From: JANQEU01 sp965601455
GTDB taxonomy: Bacteria; Bacteroidota; Bacteroidia; Cytophagales; Cyclobacteriaceae
Length of the DNA: 64,000 nucleotides
Direction of reading: 5' to 3'
NCBI GenBank assembly: GCA_965601455.1
Contig: OZ271831.1
Span: 1,860,001 to 1,924,000 of the forward strand
In this document: one piece after another, positions 18,094 to 26,617 of the stretch
How the letters are laid out: the number at the start of each line of letters is the position of its first letter
Position numbering within the stretch: the stretch's first letter is position 1
Program-made: the position numbers and the translations under genes
Notes under the pieces: model-generated
Database searches by the model: none
Told to the model about the DNA's origin: nothing
What the model saw: the letters and a program-made list of their open reading frames with translations, nothing else

Positions 18094-18771
18094 ATGGCCG
18101 AGAAAAGTAGTGTTTTTGATATGATTGGGCCGGTTATGATTGGACCGTCAAGTTCACATACTGCAGGCGTGGTTCGTATCGGAAGAGTAGCGAAAAGATG
18201 CTTTAGAAAAACACCATCAGCCTGCAAAATCACTTTCTATAATTCTTTTGCAAGGACCTATCAGGGTCATGGAAGTGACCGGGCAGTTCTTGCTGGACTA
18301 ATGGATTTCAAAACAGATGACGATCGAATAAAGTCTGCTCTCCAAATTGCGGAAGATAAAAATTTGAAATACGAGTTCAGAGGCGTGGGTAATGCTTCTA
18401 CCATGCATCCAAATACAGTTAAAATTGAAACATTAGATACAGAAAATGAGTCTTATGTTCTGGGAGAAAGCCTTGGAGGCGGAGTAATAAGGATAAAAGA
18501 GCTTGATGGATTTGAATGTAACTTTTCGGCTAGAGCTCATACAATGATTGTGGAAGCAGTAGATACGAAAGGAAGCGTTGCATTCATTTCTGACGTAATA
18601 TCACAGGAAGATTGTAATATCGCAACGATGACTGTTTCAAGAAAGGGCAAGGCTGGTCTTGCCTGCCTGGTTTATGAAATGGACTCAGGAATTAGACCAT
18701 TGACTTTGGAATACATTAAACAACTAAACTGGGTTCACGACGCTCTGTACATTCCGGATATTGATTATTGA
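18094..18771 (+). CDS. sdaAB: L-serine ammonia-lyase, iron-sulfur type, beta subunit
   Basis: A 225-residue beta subunit of the two-subunit, [4Fe-4S]-dependent serine dehydratase that converts L-serine to pyruvate and ammonia. The hallmark MIGPVMIGPSSSHTAG is at the N-terminus, and the C-terminal third reads as an ACT domain (HTMIVEAVDTKGSVAFISDVI...IATMTVSRKGKAGLACLVYEM). The cysteines that bind the cluster are in the alpha subunit, which is not next door. A functional enzyme therefore requires a distant sdaAA. Its end overlaps the reading frame upstream of the TolC-like gene, but that gene's ATG lies 10 bases after this stop. Confidence 0.9.
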   Translation: MAEKSSVFDMIGPVMIGPSSSHTAGVVRIGRVAKRCFRKTPSACKITFYNSFARTYQGHGSDRAVLAGLMDFKTDDDRIKSALQIAEDKNLKYEFRGVGNASTMHPNTVKIETLDTENESYVLGESLGGGVIRIKELDGFECNFSARAHTMIVEAVDTKGSVAFISDVISQEDCNIATMTVSRKGKAGLACLVYEMDSGIRPLTLEYIKQLNWVHDALYIPDIDY

Positions 18772-18781
18772 AAACCATCCT

Positions 18782-20203
18782 ATGTCTATTAAACTACATT
18801 CAACAATTCTGCTCATCCTTTTTACATTCGTTTCATTTGGTCAAGATGCTAGGTCTTTGACCTTAGAGGAATGCGTGCAGATAGCGCTTGAAAATAACCT
18901 TAACATGAAAAGGGGGAGGTTATCTCTGGAGAATGCGGAGATCAATGTTTCTCAATCGCGAGCAAGTGTGTTGCCCACTGCCAATGTTTCAGCTGGATTT
19001 AATAATAACTGGGGTCGATCGATTGATCCTACAACAAATGATTTCATTGCACAGAGAATCACCTCAACAGGATTTAGTGGAAATACAGGCATGACTCTTT
19101 TTAATGGGTTAAGGCAGTACAACACGATAAGGCAGAGTAACATGAATTTGAATGCCGCTGAGATGGATCTGGAGGCCGCTCAGAATGACCTAGTCTTGAA
19201 TGTTGCAAGTGCCTATTTGAATGTCATACAGAATAGGGAATTGGTTCAAAATGCTCAATACCAAATTCAATCAACGCAGGAACAGCTGGATCGAACTGAA
19301 AAGCTGGTCGCTTCCGGAGCGTTGCCAATTACCAACGAATTGGAATTAAGGTCTCAGGTTGCCAGTGATGAATTGAATTTGATTAACCAGGAGACCGCAT
19401 TGGAATTCGCATACCTCAGTCTCAAACAGATTATGTTGATTCCATCTGATGAGGAGTTGGATATTGTGGTACCAAACGTGGATGCAATTATTGGTGACCT
19501 TCCCACACTATCTTCGGATGGGTTTTACCAGGTTGCACTTGGAAATCAACCGCAGATTAAAAGTGCCGATCTTGGTGTTCAAAGTGCAAATCTTGGTGTT
19601 CAGATATCATCGGGAGCAAGGTATCCAACCCTCGGGGTCGGTGGAGGTTTCAGTACCAACTATTCTACGGCCTTTCAACAATTTCAAACCACGGGAACTC
19701 AAACACAGCAAGTAGGTTTCACTAGTGGGGGGGATGACGTGTTTGTCATTAATCCAACCGGAGAACTGATTGATGTTGATTTTGGAGATCAAATAGACCA
19801 AAACCTGAGTTATTTTCTTGGGATTCAATTGAATATCCCCATATTCAATGGTTTAATCACCGAGTCAGACATTCAGAGGTCCAAGATCAATCTTCAACAA
19901 GCGGAAATTACATCCATAGAACAGCGAAACTTGCTCAGGCAGGATATAGAAAATGCGTATACTAATGCGGTCACCTCTCAGAAGGCTTATGAAGCTTCTG
20001 TCAGACGTGTTGAAGCAGTGGAAGAGACTTTCAGGGCGGTTGAAAATCAATACAATTTAGGAGCCGTTAACTTTACTGATTACCAGGTAGCAAGCAATAA
20101 TCTTTTTGGAGCTAGAACTGACTTGGTCCGCAATAAATACAGTTATGCTTTTTCATTAAAAATTCTGGAATTTTACCAGGGCAATCAAATAACTTTCGAC
20201 TAA
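18782..20203 (+). CDS. TolC-family outer-membrane efflux protein
   Basis: A 473-residue outer-membrane channel protein. The signal peptide ends at FTFVSFGQ. Two repeated OEP units follow, each with long amphipathic helices: the first opens LTLEECVQIALENNLNMK, the second contains LGIQLNIPIFNGLITESDI and ends YNLGAVNFTDYQVASNN. Beta strands between the helices (TTNDFIAQRITSTGFSGNTGMTLFNGL) form the barrel. These trimers give efflux pumps an exit through the outer membrane. The gene is followed after 8 bases by a HlyD-type adaptor, but no inner-membrane pump follows. The start at 18782 gives a proper signal peptide. Confidence 0.92.
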   Translation: MSIKLHSTILLILFTFVSFGQDARSLTLEECVQIALENNLNMKRGRLSLENAEINVSQSRASVLPTANVSAGFNNNWGRSIDPTTNDFIAQRITSTGFSGNTGMTLFNGLRQYNTIRQSNMNLNAAEMDLEAAQNDLVLNVASAYLNVIQNRELVQNAQYQIQSTQEQLDRTEKLVASGALPITNELELRSQVASDELNLINQETALEFAYLSLKQIMLIPSDEELDIVVPNVDAIIGDLPTLSSDGFYQVALGNQPQIKSADLGVQSANLGVQISSGARYPTLGVGGGFSTNYSTAFQQFQTTGTQTQQVGFTSGGDDVFVINPTGELIDVDFGDQIDQNLSYFLGIQLNIPIFNGLITESDIQRSKINLQQAEITSIEQRNLLRQDIENAYTNAVTSQKAYEASVRRVEAVEETFRAVENQYNLGAVNFTDYQVASNNLFGARTDLVRNKYSYAFSLKILEFYQGNQITFD

Positions 20204-20211
20204 CACAAATC

Positions 20212-21594
20212 ATGGCATTGAAACAAAAGAAAAAATCAAACAACAGAATTCTATATATCCTGGGCGCCGTTGTTGTGTTACTGATTGTATTTGCTGTAGT
20301 TGGGAAATCCCAGGGATGGGTAGGTCAAAAGAAAGCCGTGGATATTGAAGTCGCTACAGCTGAAAAGACGACAATTGTAGAGAAAGTAAGCGCATCCGGT
20401 ACTGTACAACCTGTAATTGAAGTCAAAATAAGCCCAGAAGTGGCAGGAGAGATTATCGAGCTAGTGATAGAGGAAGGTGACAGTGTAACAAGTGAAGACT
20501 TTCTACTTAAAATTCGGCCAGATAATTTCATATCCGCTCTCGAAAGAGCGAGAGCTAACTTAAATCAACAGCTTGCAAATTATGCCGATGCCAAAGCAAG
20601 ACTTGCAAGGGCTGAGGCTTCCTTTGTTCGGGCAGAGCTGGAATATAACAGGCAAAAGAAACTTTATGATCAACAAGTCACATCAAGCGCTGATTTTGAA
20701 GTGGCTGAGGCCAATTATAAGATTGCCATGCAGGACCTTGAGTCTGCCAGGCAGTCCGTTGAAGCAGCAAAGTACATTGTGAAAAGTAGTGAAGCCACGG
20801 TAGATGAGGCAGAAGAAAATCTTCAGCTTACTGAAATCACTGCACCTATGACTGGAATTGTCTCAAAATTAGACGTAGAAATTGGTGAAACCGTAGTGGG
20901 GACTTCACAAATGCAAGGAACAGAGATGCTGCGAATTGCGGATTTAAGTAATATGGAAGTTAGAGTTGATGTGAATGAGAATGACATAATTCGAATTGCA
21001 TTAGGAGATACAGCTATAATTGATGTTGATTCATATTCTTACATGGATAAAGAGTTCAAAGGAGTTGTAACTCAAATTGCCAGCACTGCAAATGCAAAGG
21101 TCAGTACAGACGCTGTTACAGAGTTTGAAGTTCGGGTAAAGATTTTAAATGACTCTTATCGTGATCTTATTGAAGAAGAGAACATTACTTTTCCTTTCCG
21201 ACCAGGGATGACAGCCAGCGTTGATATTATAACCGAAACAAAGTTCGATGTTCTCACAGTGCCTTTGGCATCGGTTACTACTCGAAAACCTGGAAGTGAA
21301 GATGACGAAGATGATGACGATAGAGGAGATGACGAAGAAGATGACCAGGCAGTGACTAGTTTCGACGATGAGCTAGAAGAAGTAGTTTTTCTTTTTCAGG
21401 AAGGTATCGCTGTAAAACGACTGGTATCCACCGGAATCAGTGACTTTGAAAGAATTGAGATCACTTCTGGTCTTGAAGAGGGTGAACAAGTGATTTCCGG
21501 ACCATTTTTAGAGGTCTCAAAAAGGTTGAAAGACGGAGATGCTGTTGCGGTAGAGGAAAAGGACGACGACGAGGAATCTACTGAAGAGGACTGA
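20212..21594 (+). CDS. Periplasmic adaptor (HlyD/MacA-type membrane fusion protein)
   Basis: A 460-residue adaptor anchored by one N-terminal helix (ILYILGAVVVLLIVFAVVG). A split lipoyl domain (ISPEVAGEIIELVIEEGDSV ... ITAPMTGIVSKLDVEIGETV) flanks a coiled-coil hairpin (residues about 105-200). Beta-barrel and membrane-proximal domains follow. It should link the adjacent TolC-like channel to an inner-membrane pump, most like MacA of ABC-type pumps. Two oddities: a roughly 30-residue strongly acidic insertion (about 21298-21380) splits the membrane-proximal region, and the C-terminus is again acidic. No pump gene follows; the gene ends in a 17-base convergent overlap with maf. Confidence 0.9.
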   Translation: MALKQKKKSNNRILYILGAVVVLLIVFAVVGKSQGWVGQKKAVDIEVATAEKTTIVEKVSASGTVQPVIEVKISPEVAGEIIELVIEEGDSVTSEDFLLKIRPDNFISALERARANLNQQLANYADAKARLARAEASFVRAELEYNRQKKLYDQQVTSSADFEVAEANYKIAMQDLESARQSVEAAKYIVKSSEATVDEAEENLQLTEITAPMTGIVSKLDVEIGETVVGTSQMQGTEMLRIADLSNMEVRVDVNENDIIRIALGDTAIIDVDSYSYMDKEFKGVVTQIASTANAKVSTDAVTEFEVRVKILNDSYRDLIEEENITFPFRPGMTASVDIITETKFDVLTVPLASVTTRKPGSEDDEDDDDRGDDEEDDQAVTSFDDELEEVVFLFQEGIAVKRLVSTGISDFERIEITSGLEEGEQVISGPFLEVSKRLKDGDAVAVEEKDDDEESTEED

Positions 21595-22168
21595 TTCCGA
21601 ATTCGTTTAATAGCACATCGTATACACGATGTATAGGCAATCCTACCACATTGAAATAGGAACCCTCAATACGCATTATTCCGATCATTCCAATCCATTC
21701 CTGTATTCCGTAGGCACCTGCCTTGTCGTATGGCTTCCAGTTTTCGATATAGTAGGAAATCTCATTACTCGAAAGGTCTTTAAACTCGACCAATGTAGAA
21801 TCAGAGAAGGAAACAGTTTTGTTGGTAGATGAGATACATACTCCTGTAATAACATGATGTTTCTTGCCAGAAAGCTGCATTAGCATGTCTCGGGCTTCTT
21901 TTTCAGAAGATGCTTTTTCTAATAATCCATTATCTGTGACAACTGTTGTATCGGCAGTAATCACCACTGAATCAGGATGAAATTCTCTATGAAACTGATT
22001 CTTTCTAATTGCTAACTTCTCAGCTATGCTTGCAAAATCATCTGTGGCTTCAAAAGACTCATCTACATGCTTGGCTCCATGATTAAATACAAAACCAGCC
22101 TCACGGAGAAGCTGGATTCTCCTTGGGGAATTAGAAGCAAGAATCAACATTTGAGTAAAATTCTTCAT
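21578..22168 (-). CDS. maf: Maf-family nucleotide pyrophosphatase (YhdE-like)
   Basis: A 196-residue Maf protein, a nucleoside-triphosphate pyrophosphatase that removes non-canonical or dTTP/UTP-type nucleotides. Conserved parts are LILASNSPRRIQLLREAGF at the N-terminus, the catalytic aspartate in VVITADTTVV, the GKKHHVITGVC strand, and YDKAGAYGIQEW, which resembles the YhdE rather than the YceF subgroup. I chose the ATG at 22168; another at 22150 would also leave the SPRR motif intact. The gene overlaps the DUF1015 gene by 38 bases upstream and the adaptor gene by 17 bases at its convergent end. Confidence 0.92.
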   Translation of the reverse strand: MKNFTQMLILASNSPRRIQLLREAGFVFNHGAKHVDESFEATDDFASIAEKLAIRKNQFHREFHPDSVVITADTTVVTDNGLLEKASSEKEARDMLMQLSGKKHHVITGVCISSTNKTVSFSDSTLVEFKDLSSNEISYYIENWKPYDKAGAYGIQEWIGMIGIMRIEGSYFNVVGLPIHRVYDVLLNEFGISPLQ

Positions 22169-23429
22169 TTCTGATACTACCAAAGACAAATCCGGTGATC
22201 ACTTTTGGAAAGAAAAATGTCGTTTTTTGAGGTAAAGTGTGGCCTGATCTGCAAACCTCTTTCATCGTTTCAACCGGTATTTCCTTTGCAATTAGTGCGA
22301 TTGAAGCAGTTCCGGCTTGAACGGCAGAGAGGCACGTTTCAATGCTTCTTTCAAATTTTATATTCCTCGCCGTTTTTTGATCGTGTTGATGGATCTTGAA
22401 TTGTTTTTCAATGATGTAGTGATGTAAGACAGTCACATCAAGGGATTTCATCATTTCAGGAACGTCCCAGGGGATATTGAATCGATTGGCTTCTCTAAGA
22501 GTAATTAAATAGTTTTCGTCTTTTGTCAAACATCCGTAGGACCATGGATTGGAATTTAGTCTTTTGTTTAGTTCATCTAACTCTATTCTATCAATAACAA
22601 AGTCTTCTTCAAGTCTTTTTATTAAACCCGATACGCCATCATCTGGTACGTCCACCAACAAACGATGAGTAGGAAGAATCTTTAGGTCATCTGATTCGGT
22701 ATTTGTGAAATACATCAAATGAAAGTTGTAAGGCTCAGAACCGTTATGGTTAGGATTGTTATTCTTATTGAGCTTATAGTATTCAATTGAACCATCCAGT
22801 CTGTGATGTCCGTCGGCAAGTATGATCTTCTTTTTCTCCATCAATCTTGTTATTCTACGGATAGTAGGCACGTCATGGATCACTGAAAATACATCTCTAA
22901 CACCTTGGTAATCAGTGACATCATAAATAGGAGACTGAATGCTTTCATCAAGAATTCTCTCGATTTGGAAATCCTTGTCCTCGTAAAGACCATGTGTGGG
23001 ACTGACATTCATTTGCGTCCCATCAAGAATATCAATCCTATCCTGAACAGAGTGGGGCATAGTATCTTCATGTCTCAGGATATCTCCGGTTTCCCACTCA
23101 CGCACTCGAATGTTTCCAATGAATCCTTTCCTGCATAAAACATGGCGCTTTTCTGAAAGATAGAAGTACTGATAGTACACATAAATGGCCGGTATTTGAT
23201 CTTGAATTAGGACCTGGTTTTTTTTCCAGGTTTGAAGAGTCGAACTAGCCTCATCGTGAGGATTTTCACCCTTCGGTACAGACAGGTGGATGCTGTTTAA
23301 GGGATTCTTGTATAATACTTCTCTCTGTTCCGAACTTACAACATCAAACAGGGGAGAAGTAAGGCTAGCTATTGATTTCCTGTAGCGGGAGTGATATCTC
23401 CAAGCCCGAAATGGTTTGATTTCAGCCAT
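22131..23429 (-). CDS. DUF1015 family protein
   Basis: A 432-residue cytoplasmic protein of the DUF1015 (COG4198) family. Typical features are the N-terminal IKPFRAWRY, the early NPLNSIHLSVPKG stretch, and the central ILADGHHRLDGSIEYY with its diagnostic Gly-His-His-Arg. The C-terminal part has a conserved SIALIAKEIPVETMKEV and KTTFFFPKVITGFVF. The family's biochemistry is not settled. In many Bacteroidota it sits near serine or cofactor genes; here it lies between accC (8-base overlap) and maf (38-base overlap), so all three appear to be one operon. Confidence 0.88.
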   Translation of the reverse strand: MAEIKPFRAWRYHSRYRKSIASLTSPLFDVVSSEQREVLYKNPLNSIHLSVPKGENPHDEASSTLQTWKKNQVLIQDQIPAIYVYYQYFYLSEKRHVLCRKGFIGNIRVREWETGDILRHEDTMPHSVQDRIDILDGTQMNVSPTHGLYEDKDFQIERILDESIQSPIYDVTDYQGVRDVFSVIHDVPTIRRITRLMEKKKIILADGHHRLDGSIEYYKLNKNNNPNHNGSEPYNFHLMYFTNTESDDLKILPTHRLLVDVPDDGVSGLIKRLEEDFVIDRIELDELNKRLNSNPWSYGCLTKDENYLITLREANRFNIPWDVPEMMKSLDVTVLHHYIIEKQFKIHQHDQKTARNIKFERSIETCLSAVQAGTASIALIAKEIPVETMKEVCRSGHTLPQKTTFFFPKVITGFVFGSIRNEEFYSNVDSCF

Positions 23430-24918
23430 TTCTACGTGCTTTCCAACTTGATTGGGAAGGCTTTGAAGCGGAAACGGATGAAATGGACTGATTTTCTAGA
23501 AAATATGAAGCTGCCAGTAGAATTGCGTCTTCTTCGCTTGTAGAAAACTCACTTTCTAATTTCTCAGGGGAAAAATACTCTTCAACGAACTTTGTAGTAA
23601 ATGAACCATCTTGAAATACCGGATGCCGAAGTGCAAAAGAACAGAAATCTAGAGTAGTCTCCACACCGATAATGGTGTACTCATCAATTGCCCTTAGCAT
23701 CCGTTGAATGGCTATTTCTCGGTTTTCACCATGAACCACAAGCTTTGAAATCATGGGGTCATAATGAATTGGTATCTCCATACCTTCTTCATAGCCATCA
23801 TCAACACGAACTCCTGGGCCTTGAGGTCTTCGGTATTTTATCAGTCGTCCAACACTGGGTAAAAAGTTGTTTTTGGGATCTTCAGCATATACTCTAACCT
23901 CAATACTGTGACCATTAATACCAATATCTGACTGATTCATTGAAAGTTCCATACCCTGTGCAATCCTAATCTGTTCCTGTACCAGGTCAAAACCGGTTAT
24001 CATCTCAGTTACAGGATGCTCTACTTGAAGGCGGGTGTTCATCTCAAGAAAGTAAAAATTCAGATCCCCATCTGCAATGAATTCTACTGTACCGGCACCA
24101 TGATAATTACAAGAACGAGCGACATTCACGGCGGCTTCTCCCAATTCTTGCCTTTTTTCCTTGTTGATCACCGCTGAAGGTGCCTCTTCGATCACCTTTT
24201 GATTTCTTCGTTGAACTGAACATTCACGTTCGTTTAAATAAACATAGTTTCCGTGTTGATCACCTAGAATTTGCACTTCAATGTGTTTGGGATTGGTGAT
24301 CATTTTTTCCACGAATACTGCGTCATCACCGAAAGCACTTTTTGCTTCACTCTTAGCTCTTTCCATCGAATCCGCAAACTCTTCAGCATGGGTAACCACG
24401 CGCATTCCCTTTCCACCGCCTCCTGCACTAGCTTTGACCATTACCGGGAATCCAATTTCCTCAGCGTATTTCAGGGCCTCTAAAGTATCACTTACTGGAT
24501 CTTGCATACCAGGGACAAGTGGGACGTCATAATCGGCTACTGTTTGTTTTGAAAGGAGTTTATCGCCCATTTTTCTTATTGCGTCAGAACCAGGCCCAAT
24601 GAATATTACACCAGCTTTTTCAACCCTTTCTGCGAAAGATGCATTCTCTGATAAGAAGCCGTATCCCGGATGAATCGCATCAATTTTGGCTGATTTACAT
24701 ATATCCAGAATTGCATCAATCTTTAGGTAAGATTCTGATGAGGGTGGTGGTCCAAGAAGATATGCTTCATCAGCGTATAAGACATGAGGGGCATTTCGAT
24801 CTGCTTCACTGTAAACCGCGATGGGTGTCAGACCCATTTCGTGAATCGATCGCATAACTCTTAAGGCGATCTCACCACGGTTTACTACTAGGATTCTATT
24901 GATTGTCTTGGTTTCCAA
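23422..24918 (-). CDS. accC: Biotin carboxylase (acyl-CoA carboxylase subunit)
   Basis: A 498-residue ATP-grasp biotin carboxylase, which carboxylates biotin on a carrier protein using bicarbonate and ATP. N-terminal RILVVNRGEIALRV and GYGFLSENASFAE are typical. The ATP loop is KASAGGGGKGMRVV; catalytic residues lie in FLEMNTRLQVEHPVTEM. The C-terminal 40 residues (after YFSPEKLES) extend beyond the ~450 residues of acetyl-CoA carboxylase AccC, as in propionyl- or methylcrotonyl-type subunits, but no biotinyl domain is attached. No accB or carboxyltransferase gene is adjacent, so the acyl substrate is open. Translation begins at TTG (24918), because no in-frame ATG lies between the upstream stop and the first motif. 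Confidence 0.9.
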   Translation of the reverse strand: METKTINRILVVNRGEIALRVMRSIHEMGLTPIAVYSEADRNAPHVLYADEAYLLGPPPSSESYLKIDAILDICKSAKIDAIHPGYGFLSENASFAERVEKAGVIFIGPGSDAIRKMGDKLLSKQTVADYDVPLVPGMQDPVSDTLEALKYAEEIGFPVMVKASAGGGGKGMRVVTHAEEFADSMERAKSEAKSAFGDDAVFVEKMITNPKHIEVQILGDQHGNYVYLNERECSVQRRNQKVIEEAPSAVINKEKRQELGEAAVNVARSCNYHGAGTVEFIADGDLNFYFLEMNTRLQVEHPVTEMITGFDLVQEQIRIAQGMELSMNQSDIGINGHSIEVRVYAEDPKNNFLPSVGRLIKYRRPQGPGVRVDDGYEEGMEIPIHYDPMISKLVVHGENREIAIQRMLRAIDEYTIIGVETTLDFCSFALRHPVFQDGSFTTKFVEEYFSPEKLESEFSTSEEDAILLAASYFLENQSISSVSASKPSQSSWKARRNG

Positions 24919-24996
24919 CTCGTTTGGCTCTAATGCGAAGCCTCTAAATTAGCGGTATTTTTAATTTCCATGTCTTTAGCCTGAGTGAATAATTGT

Positions 24997-25004
24997 TAGA
25001 TTTG
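24997..25004 (+). promoter_or_regulatory. Bacteroidota-type -7 element for the AONS-family gene
   Basis: TAGATTTG matches TAnnTTTG exactly, 38 bases before the ATG at 25042. The expected -33 TTG is not obvious, so this rests on the -7 match and position alone. Confidence 0.45.
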
Positions 25005-25041
25005 CACATCAATTTGATAGGTAAGGAACAAACTATTCTTA

Positions 25042-26307
25042 ATGGATTTATTTGAAAAGTTATTGCAGGACAAAGGTCCTCTTGGAAGTCATTCACATAT
25101 CGATGATAATTTCTACATGTTCCCGAAGTTGGAAGGGGAAATTGCTCCAAGAATGACCTTTAAGGGTCGGACGGTGTTGACGTGGAGTTTGAATAACTAT
25201 TTAGGCCTTGGTAACCACCCTGAGGTGCGTAAAGCAGATGCAGATGCAGCAGCTCAATACGGACTGGCATACCCTATGGGAGCACGTATGATGACCGGTA
25301 ATACTAAGTATCATGAACAACTCGAAAACGAATTAGCTGACTTCGTCAGTAAGGAGTCGGGAATGTTGCTCAATTATGGGTATCAGGGAGTAATGTCAGT
25401 CATAGATGCACTTGTTGACAGGAAAGATGTGATCGTGTACGATGCGGAGGCACATGCTTGCATTATAGATGGTCTTAGGATGCATATGGGTAAACGCTTC
25501 GTTTATCCTCACAACGACATCGAAAACCTATCCAGACAATTAACAAGAGCCGAAAAGCTTACTAGAGAAACAGGGGGTGGAATCCTTGTTATCACAGAAG
25601 GAGTCTTCGGTATGTCCGGAAATATGGGTAATCTAAAAGACATTGTGGCTCTGAAGGAAAAATTCAACTTCAGAATACTAGTTGACGATGCCCACGGTTT
25701 TGGGACAATGGGTGAAACAGGGGCAGGAGCAGGCGAGGAGCAGGGGGTTCAAGACGGTATTGACCTTTATTTCTCCACATTTGCAAAATCAATGGCTAGC
25801 ATTGGAGCATTTGTCGCTGGTGACAGTGGTATTATCGATTACCTAAGATACAACGTACGCTCTCAGATATTCGCGAAATCATTGCCGATGCCTTTAGTGA
25901 TCGGAAACCTTAAGCGTTTGGAACTGCTACGAACTGAACCTCAGCATAAGCAGAAACTGTGGGAGATTGTGAATGCTATACAAGGTGGTTTGAGAGCTGA
26001 AGGATTTAATCTGGGCACTACTCAAAGTCCGGTTACGCCAGTTTTATTGAGTGGTGGTACTTATGAAGGAGTAAACCTTGTAAGAGACTTGAGGACCAAT
26101 TTCAATATTTTCTGTTCAATTGTGGTTTATCCGGTAGTTCCTAAAGGAGTGATTATGTTAAGAATCATTCCAACTGCCAGTCATTCCATTTCAGATGTTG
26201 AAGAAACAATAACTGCTTTTAAAGCTATAAAGGGTAAACTCGATAGTGGGATTTATGGTCAGGAAGGAGAAGAAGCAGCCTTAAAAGCCCTAAAAGAAGG
26301 TATTTAG
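25042..26307 (+). CDS. AONS-family PLP-dependent acyltransferase
   Basis: A 421-residue alpha-oxoamine synthase: a PLP enzyme that condenses an amino acid with an acyl-CoA, releasing CO2. The family line includes glycine C-acetyltransferase, serine palmitoyltransferase and the cysteate fatty-acyltransferase of capnine (sulfonolipid) synthesis. Visible features are SLNNYLGLGNHPEV, GARMMTGNTKYHEQLE, DAEAHACIIDG, the cofactor aspartate-histidine in LVDDAHGFGTMG, and the Schiff-base lysine, Lys249, in STFAKSMASIGAF. Its substrate cannot be decided here. Membrane lipid synthesis in a Bacteroidota (sphingolipid or sulfonolipid) is at least as likely as threonine breakdown. It has its own promoter and is followed by the Hc1-like gene. 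Confidence 0.85.
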   Translation: MDLFEKLLQDKGPLGSHSHIDDNFYMFPKLEGEIAPRMTFKGRTVLTWSLNNYLGLGNHPEVRKADADAAAQYGLAYPMGARMMTGNTKYHEQLENELADFVSKESGMLLNYGYQGVMSVIDALVDRKDVIVYDAEAHACIIDGLRMHMGKRFVYPHNDIENLSRQLTRAEKLTRETGGGILVITEGVFGMSGNMGNLKDIVALKEKFNFRILVDDAHGFGTMGETGAGAGEEQGVQDGIDLYFSTFAKSMASIGAFVAGDSGIIDYLRYNVRSQIFAKSLPMPLVIGNLKRLELLRTEPQHKQKLWEIVNAIQGGLRAEGFNLGTTQSPVTPVLLSGGTYEGVNLVRDLRTNFNIFCSIVVYPVVPKGVIMLRIIPTASHSISDVEETITAFKAIKGKLDSGIYGQEGEEAALKALKEGI

Positions 26308-26393
26308 CCACTTTTATTTGGTTTTTGTTAGACTATTTTACTTAAATTGCCTCACAAATTAATTATCAGTAACCTTTAAAATATCAACATAAA

Positions 26394-26567
26394 ATGTCAA
26401 GATTCGAGCAACTACAAGAACTAGTAAATTCACTTGAAGGGGATTTTTCAAAATTTTATGACAAGCAAAATCAAGCTGCTGGTACCCGAGTTAGAAAGGG
26501 AATGCAGGAAATGAAGAATCTTGCTCAGGAAATCCGAATCGAAGTTCAAAACATGAAGAACGGATAA
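26394..26567 (+). CDS. Hc1-like mini histone H1
   Basis: A 57-residue protein, MSRFEQLQELVNSLEGDF through QNMKNG. The pattern LEGDFxKFYDKxNQAAGTRVRKxMQExKNLAQxIR matches the small Bacteroidota proteins annotated as histone H1-like (Chlamydia Hc1 family, without the lysine-rich tail). They are presumed nucleoid-associated, although DNA binding of the short forms is not firmly shown. The gene stands alone 86 bases after the AONS-family gene and ends just before a strong bidirectional terminator. It is easily missed because of its size. Confidence 0.88.
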   Translation: MSRFEQLQELVNSLEGDFSKFYDKQNQAAGTRVRKGMQEMKNLAQEIRIEVQNMKNG

Positions 26568-26588
26568 TAATCATCAGACAAAAGAATT

Positions 26589-26617
26589 AAAAGGCACCTA
26601 TCAGGTGCCTTTTTTTA
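26589..26617. terminator. Bidirectional rho-independent terminator
   Basis: Perfect 11-base arms AAAAGGCACCT (26589-26599) and AGGTGCCTTTT (26603-26613) with a 3-base loop. T-runs follow on both strands. It lies 21 bases after the Hc1-like stop and includes the dapA stop codon on the other strand, ending both units. Confidence 0.85.
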
